A stretch of 64,000 nt of DNA from an uncultured Lachnospiraceae bacterium (GTDB taxonomy: Bacteria > Bacillota > Clostridia > Lachnospirales > Lachnospiraceae). This document shows positions 1 to 9,667 of the stretch, one piece after another. Where the stretch lies: positions 62,001 to 126,000 of the forward strand of contig CAMNTM010000008.1 in NCBI GenBank assembly GCA_946558465.1, read 5' to 3'. Made by a program: the position numbers and the translations under genes. Each line of letters begins with the position of its first letter. Within the stretch, counting starts at the first letter, position 1. Under the pieces are notes generated by a model. It worked only from the letters and a program-made list of their open reading frames with translations, was not told the DNA's origin and ran no database searches.

Positions 1-31
1 CCCCCCCCGGCAGGCTCCGGCTGCATCGCGC

Positions 32-68
32 AAAAACCGCCGCTTTGAGTTTTCCCCAATAGCGGCGG
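32..68 (-). terminator. Rho-independent terminator of the ABC exporter operon
   Basis: Read on the minus strand there is an 8-bp GC-rich stem (CCGCCGCT / AGCGGCGG, 16-nt loop) followed at once by TTTTT. It lies about 170 bp past the stop of the minus-strand permease gene. A second, bulged GC hairpin (about 179-211) sits closer to that stop but has no T tract. Nothing else is recognisable in bases 1-235. Confidence 0.75.
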
Positions 69-235
69 TCTGGTGCAGGCTGGCTCCATTCTTTAGGTGC
101 CGTGTTATTATTCCCTTGTCAGATACGCTAAATCATCTTATAAAACCGTATAATTCATGCGAGCAGCCCGTAATGTATGCCGCCGGCAGGGCAGGTGCGC
201 GGCCGGACGGCAAGCTATGAGCAGCGGCAGTTTTG

Positions 236-1081
236 TCAGCGGATGTCCCGCCTGCAGAAGTCGTGCATGCCGATAAGTGTGGCAGCGGCAAAAAAGACGA
301 TACCTACGCACAGACTTCGAATTACAATTGTTTTGTCAAGCCCTGACATTATGGCATTCATATTTGTGTCAATCAGGTAATTCGATAAGGTTACAGTTTT
401 ATCCAGCACCTTTTTTATAATTACTTCTCCGAGCATGACAGCTAAGGAAATAAATTCCAGAAAGCAGATATTGGCAGCTAAGGAGCCTCCATTCTGCCTC
501 ACCAGCATGCTGAACATGACAAAGACAGAGACATATGCACTACAGAGCAGAAGCTCCAGTCCGATAGAAGCGAAAGCCTCTCCCCAAAATCCGGAGGATA
601 CATCGCCGAAGCCCCACAATGCGGCGGCAGTTAAAGTGGCAGTCAGGGCAAATAAAAGCGTAAAGCAGATTGCTGTGACGACACCGGCAATCAGCTTGGA
701 CAAGTAGATTTTATTCCGGCTGTAATTTTTGGAGGCAATGTTTTTCATCGTGCCGTAATTAAATTCGCTCCCGACAAATAGGGATATTAGAACAGCGATG
801 ATGAGCGTCGTGTTGCCGGTAAAAAATGAAATCAGCTGATTGGAGGCGGACAGCTCTTCGTAGCTTGCGGGAATTCCGTCCATGGAAATATTCACACCGG
901 TTTCTTCCATATTATGCTGTTGTTCCTCCATTTGCGCAGCAAGAGTATCTCCGTTCATCTTATATGTGAAATCAAGAAGAAATACAGTACCGGCGGCAAG
1001 AACAAGATTAAGTACCAGACACACCCAGAAATATCTTGCCTTGCGCAGCTTGTAAAAATCACTTTTTAGTAAATGCTTCAT
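236..1081 (-). CDS. ABC-2 type transporter permease
   Basis: A 281-residue membrane protein, probably the membrane subunit of the exporter whose ATPase is encoded immediately upstream (1-bp gap). The sequence shows a basic N-terminus, a first hydrophobic segment at about residues 18-36, an extracytoplasmic loop to about 80, then five further hydrophobic segments. This is the ABC-2 layout of small bacitracin or lantibiotic immunity-type permeases. The substrate cannot be read from the sequence; export of an antimicrobial peptide or a stress role is an inference from the family. The gene ends before a good terminator and probably forms a two-gene operon with the ATPase. Confidence 0.8.
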   Translation of the reverse strand: MKHLLKSDFYKLRKARYFWVCLVLNLVLAAGTVFLLDFTYKMNGDTLAAQMEEQQHNMEETGVNISMDGIPASYEELSASNQLISFFTGNTTLIIAVLISLFVGSEFNYGTMKNIASKNYSRNKIYLSKLIAGVVTAICFTLLFALTATLTAAALWGFGDVSSGFWGEAFASIGLELLLCSAYVSVFVMFSMLVRQNGGSLAANICFLEFISLAVMLGEVIIKKVLDKTVTLSNYLIDTNMNAIMSGLDKTIVIRSLCVGIVFFAAATLIGMHDFCRRDIR

Positions 1082-1082
1082 G

Positions 1083-1808
1083 TTAATTTCCTCCTATTTT
1101 CTGTAAAAAGTATTCTTCTAAATCCATATCATGATCTTCGGCTTTGCTGCAGCGTTCCCACAGCTCGTTCTCTGTAAATTCCTCCAGAAGGACTCCGTGG
1201 TGGAGAATGCCGTAGCGGGTTGCAAGCTTAGAAAGTTCTCCCAATATATGACTTGAAATCAGGACGGTAATATGTCTTTCCTTGTTGAGCTTTAGTATCA
1301 GATTACGTATTTCCCGGATTCCTTCGGGGTCCAGACCGTTCGTCGGCTCATCAAGAAGGAGAAGCCTGGGGTTTCCGATGAGAGATACAGCAATTGCCAG
1401 ACGCTGCCGCATGCCCAGTGAAAAATGCTTCGCTTTCTTTGCGCCGGTATCGCCAAGTCCTACAAGGCTTAAGATAGATTCAATCTGAGCAGGGTCTGCA
1501 TCCTGCAGCTTACATTGTGTTATAAGATTTTCTCTGGCAGTCATGCCCGGGTAAAGAGCCGGAGATTCAATAACGGTTCCAATTTCTTTCCGGCCCTGGA
1601 GAAGGTCGGGTTTCCCGAAGAGCAGGATGCTGCCGTCGCTTGGAGACGCCAGTCCGGCTGCCATCCGAATCAGTGTTGTCTTCCCCGCACCATTTTTCCC
1701 GATAAGCCCATATATATCGCCTTCGTAGATGGTCATAGATAAATCACTCAGTACGGTGCGGTGCCCGTAACGTTTTGTCAGATGATTGGTTCTTAGAATC
1801 ACGCTCAT
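1083..1808 (-). CDS. ABC transporter ATP-binding protein
   Basis: A 241-residue ATPase subunit that energises the neighbouring permease. Walker A (GKNGAGKTT, about residues 38-46), a signature loop of the degenerate form FSLGMRQRL and Walker B with the following glutamate (LLLLDEPTNGLDP) are present. The spacing is normal for a single-domain export ATPase. A strong Shine-Dalgarno (AGGAGG, minus strand) precedes the ATG. The promoter just upstream contains a perfect inverted repeat over the -10, so the operon is probably under a specific repressor. In many Firmicutes that would be a YtrA/GntR-type gene next door, but none is adjacent here. Confidence 0.88.
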   Translation of the reverse strand: MSVILRTNHLTKRYGHRTVLSDLSMTIYEGDIYGLIGKNGAGKTTLIRMAAGLASPSDGSILLFGKPDLLQGRKEIGTVIESPALYPGMTARENLITQCKLQDADPAQIESILSLVGLGDTGAKKAKHFSLGMRQRLAIAVSLIGNPRLLLLDEPTNGLDPEGIREIRNLILKLNKERHITVLISSHILGELSKLATRYGILHHGVLLEEFTENELWERCSKAEDHDMDLEEYFLQKIGGN

Positions 1809-1836
1809 AGTAGTCCTCCTGTCATGTGTATTAATG

Positions 1837-1868
1837 TATTATTGTATTAACTGACTAGTACAATAATA
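1837..1868. promoter_or_regulatory. Inverted-repeat operator for the ABC exporter operon
   Basis: A perfect 10-bp inverted repeat, TATTATTGTA and TACAATAATA, separated by 12 bp. The outer arm overlaps the minus-strand -10 hexamer (1865-1870) and the rest covers the predicted start point. This is the expected position for a repressor that blocks open-complex formation. The half-site style resembles GntR/YtrA-type operators, but the regulator is not encoded in the window. Confidence 0.6.
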
Positions 1869-1892
1869 TAATAGATGCAGGTTATTTGTCAA
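1865..1892 (-). promoter_or_regulatory. Sigma-A promoter of the ABC exporter operon
   Basis: On the minus strand a perfect -35 (TTGACA, 1887-1892) lies 16 bp from TATATT (1865-1870), about 57 bp upstream of the ATPase start codon. Confidence 0.65.
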
Positions 1893-1965
1893 GTAGAATT
1901 TGGAAGGAAGCCGTAATTTTTAAAACGATGGAAGAAAAGGAGATTTTTAAGCATAAAAGCAGTAG

Positions 1966-1994
1966 TTGTGTTTTTTAATTATAGATTGTATAAT
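1966..1994 (+). promoter_or_regulatory. Sigma-A promoter for the zinc-ribbon membrane protein gene
   Basis: Perfect -10 TATAAT (1989-1994), 17 bp after a weak -35 TTGTGT (1966-1971), about 33 bp upstream of the chosen start at 2027. Confidence 0.5.
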
Positions 1995-2026
1995 AGAGAC
2001 ATAGCTTTATGGTGGAGGGAAAAAAG

Positions 2027-2965
2027 ATGGATGTACAAATTGAAAATGTTATGCCGGATGGTTTTCGTCTGGAAAGACAGTTGAATGTAATGCATGGGAT
2101 GTACAATGGAATCGTGGTTCTGGTAATACCTGAAAGGGAGAGAAATCAGTACCAGGTACAGCTTCATGTAAAAGTGGAAAACAGTCTGGCAAAACAGCAG
2201 TTTCTGGACTATCTCGGGGCGCTGAGACAGATCTATTCCTGTGTCGTCTATGCCGGCTATAATGGAATGGATACCGTTTCTCTGAGCATACAGTCCGAGG
2301 AGCAGAAAGATAAGGATAATCTGGATGAAGTTATATCTTCCGTTACTGCAAAATGTACGCAGTACGGATTGCATAGCTGCTGTACTTACTGTAAAAGTGT
2401 GGAGACCTTAAATACGGCTTCAGTAGACGGTGTTCCGGTGCTGCTTTGTCAGAATTGTCTGACACGTACGATGAGTGAGGCGAATGAACAGGCACATAAA
2501 AAGGAAAATATTCCGCTTGGTATACTGGGCGCGGCAATAGGAGTTCTGCTGGGAGCAGTGCTGTGGGTGATTATCGGACAAGTCGGCTTTATTGCCGGAA
2601 TTGCGGGCTACGTTATTGTCCTGTGCGGGATGAAGGGGTATCAGATGCTTGGAAAGGGCATGTCAAAGGCTGGGGTTGTCATTTGCGTGTTTCTCTCTGC
2701 ACTTGTGATCATAGGAGCAGAGTATGTATCATTGGGATTGATTGTATATAAGGAGCTGAAAGATGTCTCTTTGTATTCTGTGTCTATGGGGGATGCATTC
2801 GGCATGGTCCCGATGCTGCTTGAAGAGCCGGAGGTTATCGGAGGTGTAGTGAAGGATTTGGCTGTAGGCTATATTCTGGCGGTGTGGGCAAGCTTTTCCC
2901 TGGTGAGAAGCCAGTGGAAGCTGGCCGGGCAGGAGGCAAAGACAAAAACGGTTGTAAGATTTTGA
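2027..2965 (+). CDS. Membrane protein with Cys-rich (zinc-ribbon-like) segment, unknown function
   Basis: I do not recognise a named family. From the ATG at 2027 the product is 312 residues. The ORF-track start at 2009 is rejected because its ATG merges into the ribosome binding site (GGTGGAGGG, 2011-2019). The first ~115 residues look soluble. They are followed by a cluster of cysteines (CCTYC and LCQNC, about residues 116-150) that could bind zinc, then four or so hydrophobic segments from about residue 165 to the end. The layout suggests a membrane-anchored protein with a cytoplasmic sensor or binding domain. The two following unknown genes lie 41 and 73 bp downstream in the same orientation, so they may share its transcript. 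Confidence 0.6.
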   Translation: MDVQIENVMPDGFRLERQLNVMHGMYNGIVVLVIPERERNQYQVQLHVKVENSLAKQQFLDYLGALRQIYSCVVYAGYNGMDTVSLSIQSEEQKDKDNLDEVISSVTAKCTQYGLHSCCTYCKSVETLNTASVDGVPVLLCQNCLTRTMSEANEQAHKKENIPLGILGAAIGVLLGAVLWVIIGQVGFIAGIAGYVIVLCGMKGYQMLGKGMSKAGVVICVFLSALVIIGAEYVSLGLIVYKELKDVSLYSVSMGDAFGMVPMLLEEPEVIGGVVKDLAVGYILAVWASFSLVRSQWKLAGQEAKTKTVVRF

Positions 2966-3006
2966 AAAGTATAGAAAAAGTATGATAAAGCAGGAGGGAA
3001 CGTACA

Positions 3007-3300
3007 ATGAAGGTTTATGATTCAGTAAAAAAGGAAGAGCTGGAGGTTGACGGAACAAAGGGATTGATTGAGCTCATGAGAAACGGACGTCAGGTTGATT
3101 TATACCTTAAGGAAAAGAAATCCGATGCAGACGGATATATGAGCTGGGATGTAGAGCACTGGTCCAGCATTGATGTAAAGAGATTCATCCGCTGTTATTC
3201 ACTGGAAGGAAGAGTATTGGGAGAATCTACAGGACATAATATTTATGATCTGGAAAATGAGTTCAAGCCTGAGGAGGCAGAAAAGGTTGAACTGAGCTGA
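3007..3300 (+). CDS. Small conserved-looking protein of unknown function
   Basis: A 97-residue acidic/basic mixed soluble protein with no signal peptide or membrane segment. A clear ribosome binding site (AGGAGGG) precedes the ATG with 7-8 nt spacing. The coding potential is good (codon use like its neighbours, single clear start). It contains a Trp-rich stretch (MSWDVEHWSS) near the middle and ends in a Glu-rich tail. No family assignment is made. Its position between two other unknown genes suggests a shared transcript. Confidence 0.55.
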   Translation: MKVYDSVKKEELEVDGTKGLIELMRNGRQVDLYLKEKKSDADGYMSWDVEHWSSIDVKRFIRCYSLEGRVLGESTGHNIYDLENEFKPEEAEKVELS

Positions 3301-3373
3301 TGTGTTAATTTTTTTGGAAATCCTCCGATATAAAAGTTAAGAATAAAAACAGAAGGAAAACGGCGGTATCATT

Positions 3374-4333
3374 ATGAAGATATATGGGGATTACACATTT
3401 TTGCTTGACAGGCTGAATATTAAAAATTGTTCTCAGATCGAGAGCTTTAAAAATGGTACAAAGATTGTACAGTTTGCCGATGAATTTATAGAGAAGCAGA
3501 AGACGATCTCGAAGGATGAGGTTACGATCTCAAAAGACGGACTGAACTACATGAAAGATGCGCTGTCAGACATAAGTTTTCAGACAGGAATTGAGCATGG
3601 AGAGGAAAGAGCAGTACTGATGACAGGCAAAAGCATGTCACTTATGGATGGGATATGCAGAAGTTACATACTTGACCGGCTTGATGACAGCAATGCCGAC
3701 GGAATAAGCAGAAAACTTTATAATGAGCTGAGGAGCCGGTATCAGGCGGAGCTGGCGGGAAAAGAAAAGCAGGATATGACAGATCACGCTGAAAGTCTGG
3801 TAAGTGCGTTTGGTTCTATATATAAAAGTATTATTGACGGGCATGCAGACGGTTCAAGGGAGGTTTGGACTTTCGATGACAGCATCGGAGGAGATTTTGC
3901 CGGTGTAGAGTTTGAGATAGACGGTCAGCCTGTACGCTATCGGAGACTTTCAGCAGAGGAAGAGCTGGAGCATCTGAAAAAAACCTTTGACCGGCTTTCG
4001 GAGGATATCGGAAAGGAGCTTGCCGCCGCGTCCGATGCGGATACTGCGGCAGCGGCACAGGATTCTCTTAAGGAGGAAGACTTCTGGAAGGATGTAGATA
4101 CATTTCTAAAGGAGGTACGTGTATTTTTGGATAGGCTTGAGGCTGAGCTGAATAAGCTGAACAAAAAGGACGAAAAAAAGATTGATATCGGGGGGCGTAT
4201 AGCGGCGGAGTCTGAGATGCACGGCATACAGACGGCAGCCAGAGGAAAACGGGAGGCACAGTATGCGAATTACAGGAAGATGAGCAATATGATGTCAGAT
4301 GTACAGACGCTTCTGGGAAGTATCAGAGCATGA
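3374..4333 (+). CDS. Unknown soluble protein with FlgM-like N-terminal motif
   Basis: A 319-residue soluble, strongly charged protein with no signal peptide and predicted mostly helical. A short N-terminal pattern, DEVTISKDGLNYM (about residues 49-61), resembles the 'D-V-IS-G' pattern seen in FlgM-like and flagellum-associated small proteins of Clostridia. This is only a resemblance. A long Lys/Glu-rich helical region at about residues 195-275 could form a coiled coil. The gene starts with an ATG after a GAAGGAAAA-type ribosome binding site and is followed by a good terminator. The function is unknown. Confidence 0.55.
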   Translation: MKIYGDYTFLLDRLNIKNCSQIESFKNGTKIVQFADEFIEKQKTISKDEVTISKDGLNYMKDALSDISFQTGIEHGEERAVLMTGKSMSLMDGICRSYILDRLDDSNADGISRKLYNELRSRYQAELAGKEKQDMTDHAESLVSAFGSIYKSIIDGHADGSREVWTFDDSIGGDFAGVEFEIDGQPVRYRRLSAEEELEHLKKTFDRLSEDIGKELAAASDADTAAAAQDSLKEEDFWKDVDTFLKEVRVFLDRLEAELNKLNKKDEKKIDIGGRIAAESEMHGIQTAARGKREAQYANYRKMSNMMSDVQTLLGSIRA

Positions 4334-4347
4334 TTTAAGGTTAAAGG

Positions 4348-4390
4348 GCCGGAGATACAGGGCGGATTGCCGCATGTATTTCCGGCTTTT
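4348..4390 (+). terminator. Rho-independent terminator
   Basis: A 12-bp stem (GCCGGAGATACA / TGTATTTCCGGC, one G-T pair) with a 15-nt loop, ending in TTTT. It separates the unknown gene cluster from the heat-shock operon. Confidence 0.75.
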
Positions 4391-4445
4391 GCAGTATAGG
4401 CCGAAAACATCTGAAAAAACGTTCATAAAAAAAGTATAAACTATG

Positions 4446-4474
4446 TTGACAAAAGCAAATCATAGTGTTAAATT
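4446..4474 (+). promoter_or_regulatory. Sigma-A promoter of the hrcA-grpE-dnaK-dnaJ operon
   Basis: Perfect -35 TTGACA (4446-4451), 17 bp, then TAAATT (4469-4474). The expected start point is just upstream of the CIRCE element. Confidence 0.75.
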
Positions 4475-4488
4475 AGTATTCGAAGATG

Positions 4489-4515
4489 TTAGCACTCGAA
4501 TATAAAGAGTGCTAA
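4489..4515. promoter_or_regulatory. CIRCE operator (HrcA binding site)
   Basis: A perfect CIRCE: TTAGCACTC, 9-bp spacer, GAGTGCTAA. HrcA binds this element and represses class I heat-shock genes. Here it lies in the leader between the promoter and hrcA, which predicts autoregulation of the whole operon by the product of its first gene. Confidence 0.97.
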
Positions 4516-4541
4516 CAGACAAATCCGAAAGGAGGAGGCAG

Positions 4542-5582
4542 ATGGTATCAGAGCATGGTCTTAATGACAGGAAGCTGAAGATTCTTCACGCGATTATCCG
4601 AACCTATCTTGAGACAGGCGAGCCGGTGGGTTCAAGGACGATTTCCAAGTACACGGACTTGAATCTGAGTTCAGCAACAATCCGAAATGAGATGTCTGAT
4701 TTAGAGGAGCTGGGCTATATCATGCAGCCTCATACGTCGGCAGGACGTATCCCTTCGGATAAAGGTTACCGGCTTTATGTCGATATGCTGATGGAGGAGA
4801 AAGAGCAGGAATTGACTGAGCGTCAGGAACAGATGCTTGAGAAAGCGGATAAGATGGAGCATCTTCTGAAGCAGGTGGCAAAGGTGCTGGCAAGCAGCAC
4901 AAATTATGCGACGATGGTTTCTACGCCTGTGAATAATGCAAATAAATTGAAATTCATTCAGCTGTCTATGGTGGATGATGAGCAGGTTATTGCCGTGATT
5001 GTGCTTGGAGGCAATGTAATCAAAAATAAGATTATCCGTATAGATGAGCCTCTCAGCAATGAAAATCTTTTAAAGCTTAATATGCTTCTTAATACGACTC
5101 TGAACGGCATGTCGATTGAAGAGATTAATCTGGGTTTGATTGCAAGACTCAAGGAGCAGGCAGGTATACACAGTGAGGTGATTGGAAATGTGCTGGATGC
5201 AGTAGCCGATGTGATACAGGTAGATGAGGATATGCAGATATACACAAGCGGTACGACGAATATCTTCAAATATCCGGAGCTGTCTGATAAGCAGAGTGCA
5301 CAGGAGATTATCAGTGCATTTGAAGAAAAGCAGCAGCTTACCGAGCTTGTGACGCAGACATTGTCACAGGAGGATAATACCGGGATTCAAGTATATATCG
5401 GAGACGAGACGCCGGTTCAGAATATGAAGGACTGCAGCGTTGTTACGGCAACCTATGAATTGGGCGACGGCATGAAGGGAACGATAGGTATTGTAGGACC
5501 AAAAAGAATGGATTATGAGCATGTGCTGAAGTCGATGAAGCGGCTGCAAAATGAGCTGGATCAGATGTTTCATAAGAATTAA
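4542..5582 (+). CDS. hrcA: Heat-inducible transcription repressor HrcA
   Basis: The repressor of the class I heat-shock regulon binds CIRCE and depends on GroE for activity. The protein has an N-terminal winged-helix domain (about residues 1-75, with the typical GEPVGSRTISK and SSATIRNEM segments) and the C-terminal HrcA dimerisation domain. The start at 4542 gives 346 residues and sits correctly behind AAAGGAGGAGG. The ORF-track start at 4509 lies inside the right arm of CIRCE and is rejected. This first-gene position, followed by grpE, dnaK and dnaJ, is the standard Gram-positive order. Confidence 0.97.
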   Translation: MVSEHGLNDRKLKILHAIIRTYLETGEPVGSRTISKYTDLNLSSATIRNEMSDLEELGYIMQPHTSAGRIPSDKGYRLYVDMLMEEKEQELTERQEQMLEKADKMEHLLKQVAKVLASSTNYATMVSTPVNNANKLKFIQLSMVDDEQVIAVIVLGGNVIKNKIIRIDEPLSNENLLKLNMLLNTTLNGMSIEEINLGLIARLKEQAGIHSEVIGNVLDAVADVIQVDEDMQIYTSGTTNIFKYPELSDKQSAQEIISAFEEKQQLTELVTQTLSQEDNTGIQVYIGDETPVQNMKDCSVVTATYELGDGMKGTIGIVGPKRMDYEHVLKSMKRLQNELDQMFHKN

Positions 5583-5607
5583 TGAAAGAGGAAAGGTGGC
5601 ATAACTC

Positions 5608-8222
<2,615 letters not shown>

Positions 8223-8247
8223 GTCTTAAAAGATATTAGGGACTGTT

Positions 8248-8306
8248 CCGCGGAATCCGGCGGCCGGAAAACCTTAAACGGTGTTTCCAGAGGCCGGGTC
8301 CCGCGG
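8248..8306 (+). repeat. Structured intercistronic element between dnaK and dnaJ
   Basis: Nested inverted repeats fold the centre of the 149-bp gap into one long bulged hairpin. The outer pair is CCGCGG/CCGCGG, the next is CCGGC..GCC/GGCCGG, and the inner pair is GGAAAACC/GGTGTTTCC with a loop of about 6 nt. There is no T tract after it, so it is more likely an RNA stability or processing element, or a partial attenuator, than a terminator. Confidence 0.5.
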
Positions 8307-8371
8307 TGCTTTCATGCCCTGATGGTGTGCCGAGAGGTACATGTGGGTTTTGGAAAGGAAAGGGATAAATT

Positions 8372-9568
8372 ATGGCAGAATCAAAACGCGATTATTATGA
8401 GGTTCTCGGCGTCGGTAAGGATGCCGATGACGCTGCTTTAAAAAAAGCATACAGACAGGTTGCCAAAAAATATCATCCTGACATGAATCCGGGAGATGCA
8501 GAGGCCGAGAAAAAATTTAAGGAGGCCTCTGAAGCATATGCGGTGCTCAGTGATCCGGAAAAACGCCGCCAGTATGACCAATTTGGCCACGCCGCGTTTG
8601 AAGGCGGTGCCGGCGGTGCGGGAGGATTCGGAGGCTTTGATTTCAGCGGAGCGGATTTCAGCGATATTTTCGGTGATATTTTCGGTGATTTGTTCGGAGG
8701 CGGAAGAAGAGGCCGTGCAAGCCAGGGACCGATGAAGGGCATGAATATCCGGAAGAGCGTAAGAATTACGTTTGAGGAGGCTGTGTTCGGCTGTGAGAAA
8801 GAACTGGATGTTGTGCTGAAGGATTCCTGCCCGAAATGCGGCGGCACAGGAGCAAAGCCGGGGACCTCACCGGAAACCTGCCCGAAATGCGGCGGCAAGG
8901 GCCAGGTTGTGTATACGCAGCAGTCCTTTTTCGGCACGGTACAGAACGTACAGACCTGTCCGGATTGTCATGGGACTGGTAAAATTGTTCGTGAGAAATG
9001 CTCAGACTGCGGCGGAACCGGCTATGTCTCCAACAGAAAAAAGATATCTGTATCAATTCCGGCAGGAATTGACAACGGGCAGAGTGTGCGGATCCGGGAA
9101 AAGGGCGAGCCGGGAGTAAACGGAGGACCGAGAGGAGACCTTCTGGTGGAGGTTGTGGTTTCCCGTCATCCGATTTTCCAGCGCCAGGATATGCATATTT
9201 TCTCGACGGTGCCGATTTCATTTGCTCAGGCAGCTCTGGGAGCGGACATCCGAATCAAGACGGTTGACGGAGAGGTAATCTATAATGTGAAGGCAGGTAC
9301 CAAGACGGATACGAAGGTACGGCTGAAGGGAAAGGGAGTTCCTTCCGTGCGGAATTCGCAGGTACGCGGGGACCATTATGTAACGCTTGTAATCCAGACG
9401 CCGGAACGTCTGAGTGCGGATGCGAAAGAAGCTTTGAGGCGGTTCGACGAGCTGACAGGGAATACATTAAATGCCGCTTCAGGCAGCGGAAACAGTGGAG
9501 GCAGCGAGAAAAGCGGAAAAAAGAAAAAGGGATTTATGGATAAGATGAAAGAGGCCTTTGATGATTAA
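8372..9568 (+). CDS. dnaJ: Chaperone protein DnaJ (Hsp40)
   Basis: A 398-residue type I J-protein that stimulates DnaK ATPase and delivers substrates. An N-terminal J domain with the HPD motif (KKYHPDMN) is followed by a Gly/Phe-rich linker. Four zinc-binding repeats come next ([32 protein letters not shown], about residues 151-215), then the C-terminal substrate and dimerisation domains. The ribosome binding site is GGAAAGG. The stop codon lies in the loop of the operon terminator. Confidence 0.99.
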   Translation: MAESKRDYYEVLGVGKDADDAALKKAYRQVAKKYHPDMNPGDAEAEKKFKEASEAYAVLSDPEKRRQYDQFGHAAFEGGAGGAGGFGGFDFSGADFSDIFGDIFGDLFGGGRRGRASQGPMKGMNIRKSVRITFEEAVFGCEKELDVVLKDSCPKCGGTGAKPGTSPETCPKCGGKGQVVYTQQSFFGTVQNVQTCPDCHGTGKIVREKCSDCGGTGYVSNRKKISVSIPAGIDNGQSVRIREKGEPGVNGGPRGDLLVEVVVSRHPIFQRQDMHIFSTVPISFAQAALGADIRIKTVDGEVIYNVKAGTKTDTKVRLKGKGVPSVRNSQVRGDHYVTLVIQTPERLSADAKEALRRFDELTGNTLNAASGSGNSGGSEKSGKKKKGFMDKMKEAFDD

Positions 9569-9587
9569 TCATCAGAGGTCTTTTTTT
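9552..9587 (+). terminator. Terminator of the hrcA-dnaJ operon
   Basis: A 13-bp stem (AGGCCTTTGATGA / TCATCAGAGGTCT with two G-T pairs) and a 4-nt loop, followed by a seven-T run. The left arm is the last codons of dnaJ. Confidence 0.92.
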
Positions 9588-9590
9588 CCC

Positions 9591-9619
9591 TTGTCACTTT
9601 TCATAGTTAAATGTATAAT
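9591..9619 (+). promoter_or_regulatory. Sigma-A promoter for the fapA-cheX-cheY cluster
   Basis: TTGTCA (9591-9596), 17 bp, perfect TATAAT (9614-9619), directly after the dnaJ terminator and 49 bp upstream of the next start codon. Confidence 0.75.
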
Positions 9620-9667
9620 GTAATTGTAGAAAGATTTTGAAATTTTGAGGAAGGGGAGGTGAAAAGT

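Noticed and set aside
4509-4541. Extended HrcA N-terminus from the ORF track
   Set aside because: The proposed start lies inside the right arm of CIRCE and upstream of the real ribosome binding site.
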